NCBI GenBank assembly: GCA_003552325.1
Contig: PUKM01000202.1
Span: 1-14,509 of the forward strand
Direction of reading: 5' to 3'
DNA from: Natrialbaceae archaeon
Lineage (GTDB): Archaea; Halobacteriota; Halobacteria; Halobacteriales; Natrialbaceae
DNA length: 14,509 nt
Shown here piece by piece: positions 12,157 through 14,509 of this stretch. The notes beneath the pieces were generated by a model, which worked only from the letters and a program-made list of their open reading frames with translations, was not told where the DNA came from and searched no databases. A program made the position numbers and the translations under genes. Every line of letters starts with the position of its first letter. Within the stretch, counting starts at the first letter, position 1.

Positions 12157-13362
12157 TTAGTCTGCCTTGTTCGGTGCCGACCCCATCCGCAGGCTGACGT
12201 CGCCGGTCCCGAGCTTGATCGGTTTGCCGACGATGACGTTTTCGGTGACGCCGTCAAGTTCGTCGATTTCGCCGTGGATGGCGGCGTTGAGGAGGTGGTT
12301 GACCGTCACCTCGAACGCTGCACGCGCGAGTACGGAGTCTTTCGAGCCCGAAATGCCGTGACGGCCGATCGACTCGATCGTCCCTTCGTTGGTCATCATG
12401 TCGGCGACGAGCATCAGGTGGCGGACGTTCACGTCGTCGAGGCCCTGTTCTTCGAGCGTGTTGTTCGTCTCCTCGATGATCGCTTCGCGGGCGGCCTCGA
12501 TGCCGAGGTTCCGGTGGATCTCGTGGATATTGTTACAGGTCGTGCGCGAGGCGTCGACTCCCTCGATAGTCAGGACGTCGCCGAAGGCCGACCCCTCGGT
12601 GTAAAGGACGAACTCTTCGCTTCCATCGTCCATCTCCTCTCTGCGGATGACGACCCTCGAGATGTCTTCGATACCCTTGAACGTGATCTCACGGAGTTCT
12701 TCGACCAGTTGCAAGAGATCACGGTAAGACGGCTCTTCCGGACCGAATTCGACCGTCGAGCCTTGCTGGACGGCTTCGACGCCGAGACTGTCCTGGATGA
12801 TCTCTGCAACCTCTTCGGCCGTGATCATCCGCTCTTCGAGCGTCTCCTCGTTGAGGGCGATTTGGACACGCATGTCGGCGACGTTCGTCGACACGTCACC
12901 GAGGGCCAAGATTTTCGAGGCTTCGATCTTCCAGACGACCTCGTGTGCCTTCTCACGCTCGGTGGCGTACTCGCCCTCGAGGTGGACGGTCATCATCGGC
13001 GTGTCGGGTGTCTTTCGAGCGTCGACCAGTTCGATCAGCCGTGGCAGACCCTGGGTCACGTCGATCTCGGCGACCCCCGCATAGTGGAACGTGTTCATCG
13101 TCAGCTGCGTTCCCGGCTCACCGATCGACTGGGCGCTGACGGTGCCGACGGGGTCGAGTGGATCGACTCGGGTCTCGACGTACTCGGTTTCGACGGCCGT
13201 GACGATATCCTGTGCTTGCTCGGCGCTCACACCCTCACGCTCCTCGAGCGTCTCGTAGATTCGACTTTTGAGTCGTCGCGGCAGTTCACTGTCCTCGACG
13301 ATGACGATCAGGTCGTCGTCGACGTCGTAGTCCTGGACGAACACCGAGTCCGTCTTAGTCAT
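12157..13362 (-). CDS. rpoA2: DNA-directed RNA polymerase subunit A''
   Basis: A complete 401-residue A'' subunit, the C-terminal half of the split archaeal largest subunit. The trigger-loop region GTVSAQSIGEPGTQLTMN (73-90) is intact, followed by the Q-G-L-P-R-L-x-E-L motif and DARKTPDTPMM. The C-terminal cleft region has GRHGISGSKDSVLARAAFE and GTGDVSLRMG near the end. Length is normal and there is no intein. The ATG at 13360-13362 overlaps the rpoA1 stop by eight bases, so the two halves of the catalytic subunit are made in a coupled way. nusA follows after four bases. Confidence 0.98.
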   Translation of the reverse strand: MTKTDSVFVQDYDVDDDLIVIVEDSELPRRLKSRIYETLEEREGVSAEQAQDIVTAVETEYVETRVDPLDPVGTVSAQSIGEPGTQLTMNTFHYAGVAEIDVTQGLPRLIELVDARKTPDTPMMTVHLEGEYATEREKAHEVVWKIEASKILALGDVSTNVADMRVQIALNEETLEERMITAEEVAEIIQDSLGVEAVQQGSTVEFGPEEPSYRDLLQLVEELREITFKGIEDISRVVIRREEMDDGSEEFVLYTEGSAFGDVLTIEGVDASRTTCNNIHEIHRNLGIEAAREAIIEETNNTLEEQGLDDVNVRHLMLVADMMTNEGTIESIGRHGISGSKDSVLARAAFEVTVNHLLNAAIHGEIDELDGVTENVIVGKPIKLGTGDVSLRMGSAPNKAD

Positions 13363-14509
13363 CGGAGGTCACCTCTTCTCGCCCGCCACTCGACGGCTTC
13401 GCGTGTTCGGAGAGGTTGGTCTCGATCCGTTTGCCCTCGAGGAATTCTCGGCGTTCCTCTTCGGAGTGGAACTCCTCGTCGAGGATCCGGTCGGCGATGC
13501 CGTCGACGTCGATGTCGTGGTCTTCGTCGTAGGAGACCAACACCGGTGAGGTGCCGTCCTCGCCGAACTCGAACTGCACGATGGTGTCCGAGGTGTCCCG
13601 GACAGTGCCGTCGTACTGTGCCTCGAGTTCAGAGAGGGCGTTGATCAGTCGGCGCTGGAGGTAGCCGGATTTCGACGTCCGGACAGCCGTGTCGACCAGC
13701 CCTTCGCGGCCACCCATCGCGTGGAAGAAGAACTCCCGCGGACCGAGCCCGACGGTGTAGGAACTCTCGACGAAACCGTGTGCTTCGGCCGAGAGGTCGT
13801 TTTTCTGATAGTGGCTCAGCGTGCGGTCCTCGTACCCACGATTGATCCGCTCGCCTCGAACTGCCTGCTGACCGACACAGCCGGCCATCTGGGTCAGGTT
13901 AAGCATCGACCCACGCGCCCCGGACTCGGCCATGACGACCGCCGGGTTGTCGCCTTCGAAGTGCTCTTCGGCGATGTTCCCCGCGTTGTCACGAGCGCGC
14001 GAGAGCGTCTGCATGATCTTCATCTCGAGCGTTTCGTCAGTCGTCCGACCGGGCAGACTCTCGAGTTCGTCGCGTTTGTACGCCGCAATTAGCTCCTCGA
14101 CGCGGTCGTAGGCGTCTTCGATCGTTTCGTCGATCCGCTCTTTGGCCTCACTCGGGATGGTCTCGTCGTCGATCCCGATCGAGAACCCGAAGTGCATGAT
14201 CGCGCGCATCGCGAGCGTCGAAATCTCGTTGATGAACACACGCGCACGGGTGTTCCCGTAATGTTTGGTGATCGCGTCGACGATCTCACCGCCGAACTCA
14301 CCCACTTCGTCCTCGGCGATGGTTCCCTCGAGCAACTGGCCGTCCTCGATGACGACGTCGTCGCCGACGGTGCCCGTGAACTCGAGGTTGAGATCCGCAG
14401 GCAGCAGTTCCGAAAAGACGTCGTGGCCCGTCCAGAACGGTTCGTCCTGGTCGTCGATACCACTTGGCTCCGGCAGTTCGTCGATTCGGGTGGCCCGGAG
14501 CAAGTCGAG
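13355..14509 (-). CDS. rpoA1: DNA-directed RNA polymerase subunit A' (C-terminal part, cut by window edge)
   Basis: The frame is open from the right edge to TAA at 13355-13357, giving the last 384 residues; the catalytic NADFDGD site lies outside the window. Visible landmarks are ESGARGSMLNLTQMAGCVGQQ (around 13888-13950) and the bridge-helix region GLGPREFFFHAMGG...TSKSGYLQRRL (about 13634-13744), which spans the active-centre cleft. The tail is rich in Glu and Asp and ends EEVTSDD. The apparent start at 14503 is only an internal TTG codon and not a real start. The stop overlaps the rpoA2 ATG by eight bases. It heads the rpoA1-rpoA2-nusA operon, whose beginning (rpoH/rpoB genes) is expected to the right. 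Confidence 0.97.
   Translation of the reverse strand, partial: LDLLRATRIDELPEPSGIDDQDEPFWTGHDVFSELLPADLNLEFTGTVGDDVVIEDGQLLEGTIAEDEVGEFGGEIVDAITKHYGNTRARVFINEISTLAMRAIMHFGFSIGIDDETIPSEAKERIDETIEDAYDRVEELIAAYKRDELESLPGRTTDETLEMKIMQTLSRARDNAGNIAEEHFEGDNPAVVMAESGARGSMLNLTQMAGCVGQQAVRGERINRGYEDRTLSHYQKNDLSAEAHGFVESSYTVGLGPREFFFHAMGGREGLVDTAVRTSKSGYLQRRLINALSELEAQYDGTVRDTSDTIVQFEFGEDGTSPVLVSYDEDHDIDVDGIADRILDEEFHSEEERREFLEGKRIETNLSEHAKPSSGGREEVTSDD

Noticed and set aside
12145..13644. A 499-codon open frame on the plus strand opposite rpoA2 and rpoA1
   Set aside because: It lies wholly antisense to conserved polymerase genes. Long antisense frames are expected in G+C-rich haloarchaeal genes, where TAG/TGA/TAA are rare opposite the codons used. 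The predicted protein has no recognisable motif and turns into Arg-rich low complexity at its end.

Overview
The window comes from a halophilic archaeon (class Halobacteria). The proteins are strongly acidic, codons favour G/C in the third position, and several families are haloarchaeal: a HalX-domain receiver, DUF5799- and DUF5781-type proteins, a DUF7504-type protein and a PGF-CTERM surface protein. The right half carries the archaeal rpo-nusA-rps12-rps7-fusA gene order. Archaeal TATA-like boxes sit about 26-30 bases upstream of many start codons, as expected for leaderless or nearly leaderless mRNAs. I cannot name the genus; family names are from memory and no search was run.

Right to left on the minus strand: the 3' part of rpoA1 (13355-14509, cut by the window edge), rpoA2 (12157-13362) and nusA (11733-12152) form a tight transcription-machinery operon with overlapping or nearly touching genes. 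A gene for a secreted, membrane-anchored surface protein (10237-11667) lies between nusA and rps12. rps12 (9697-10125) and rps7 (9087-9695) follow with their own strong promoter.

Between rps7 and fusA lies a second accessory patch (about 6642-9015). It holds a minus-strand degenerate receiver/HalX regulator. Converging on it is a plus-strand DUF7504-type gene, followed by a coding-like stretch without a good start codon (8212-8508, possibly a gene remnant). A plus-strand HExxH protein (DUF5781-like) starts divergently from fusA. fusA (elongation factor 2, 4279-6465) is complete.

The left third is ordinary metabolism and housekeeping, all on the minus strand: an AIR synthase/HypE-like ATP-binding protein, thiD (HMP/HMP-P kinase), a CsaA-type tRNA-binding-domain protein, a zinc alcohol dehydrogenase, a DUF5799-type protein, and the start of an endonuclease/exonuclease/phosphatase-family gene that leaves the window at base 1 and overlaps its upstream neighbour by ATGA.

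No rRNA, tRNA, CRISPR array, IS element or phage gene was recognised, and no gene-free stretch exceeds 300 bases. The points most worth a second look are the two interruptions of the conserved ribosomal/transcription cluster, the orphan coding-like stretch after the DUF7504 gene, the degenerate receiver, the HExxH protein, and the extreme excess of CTCGAG together with near absence of CTAG.
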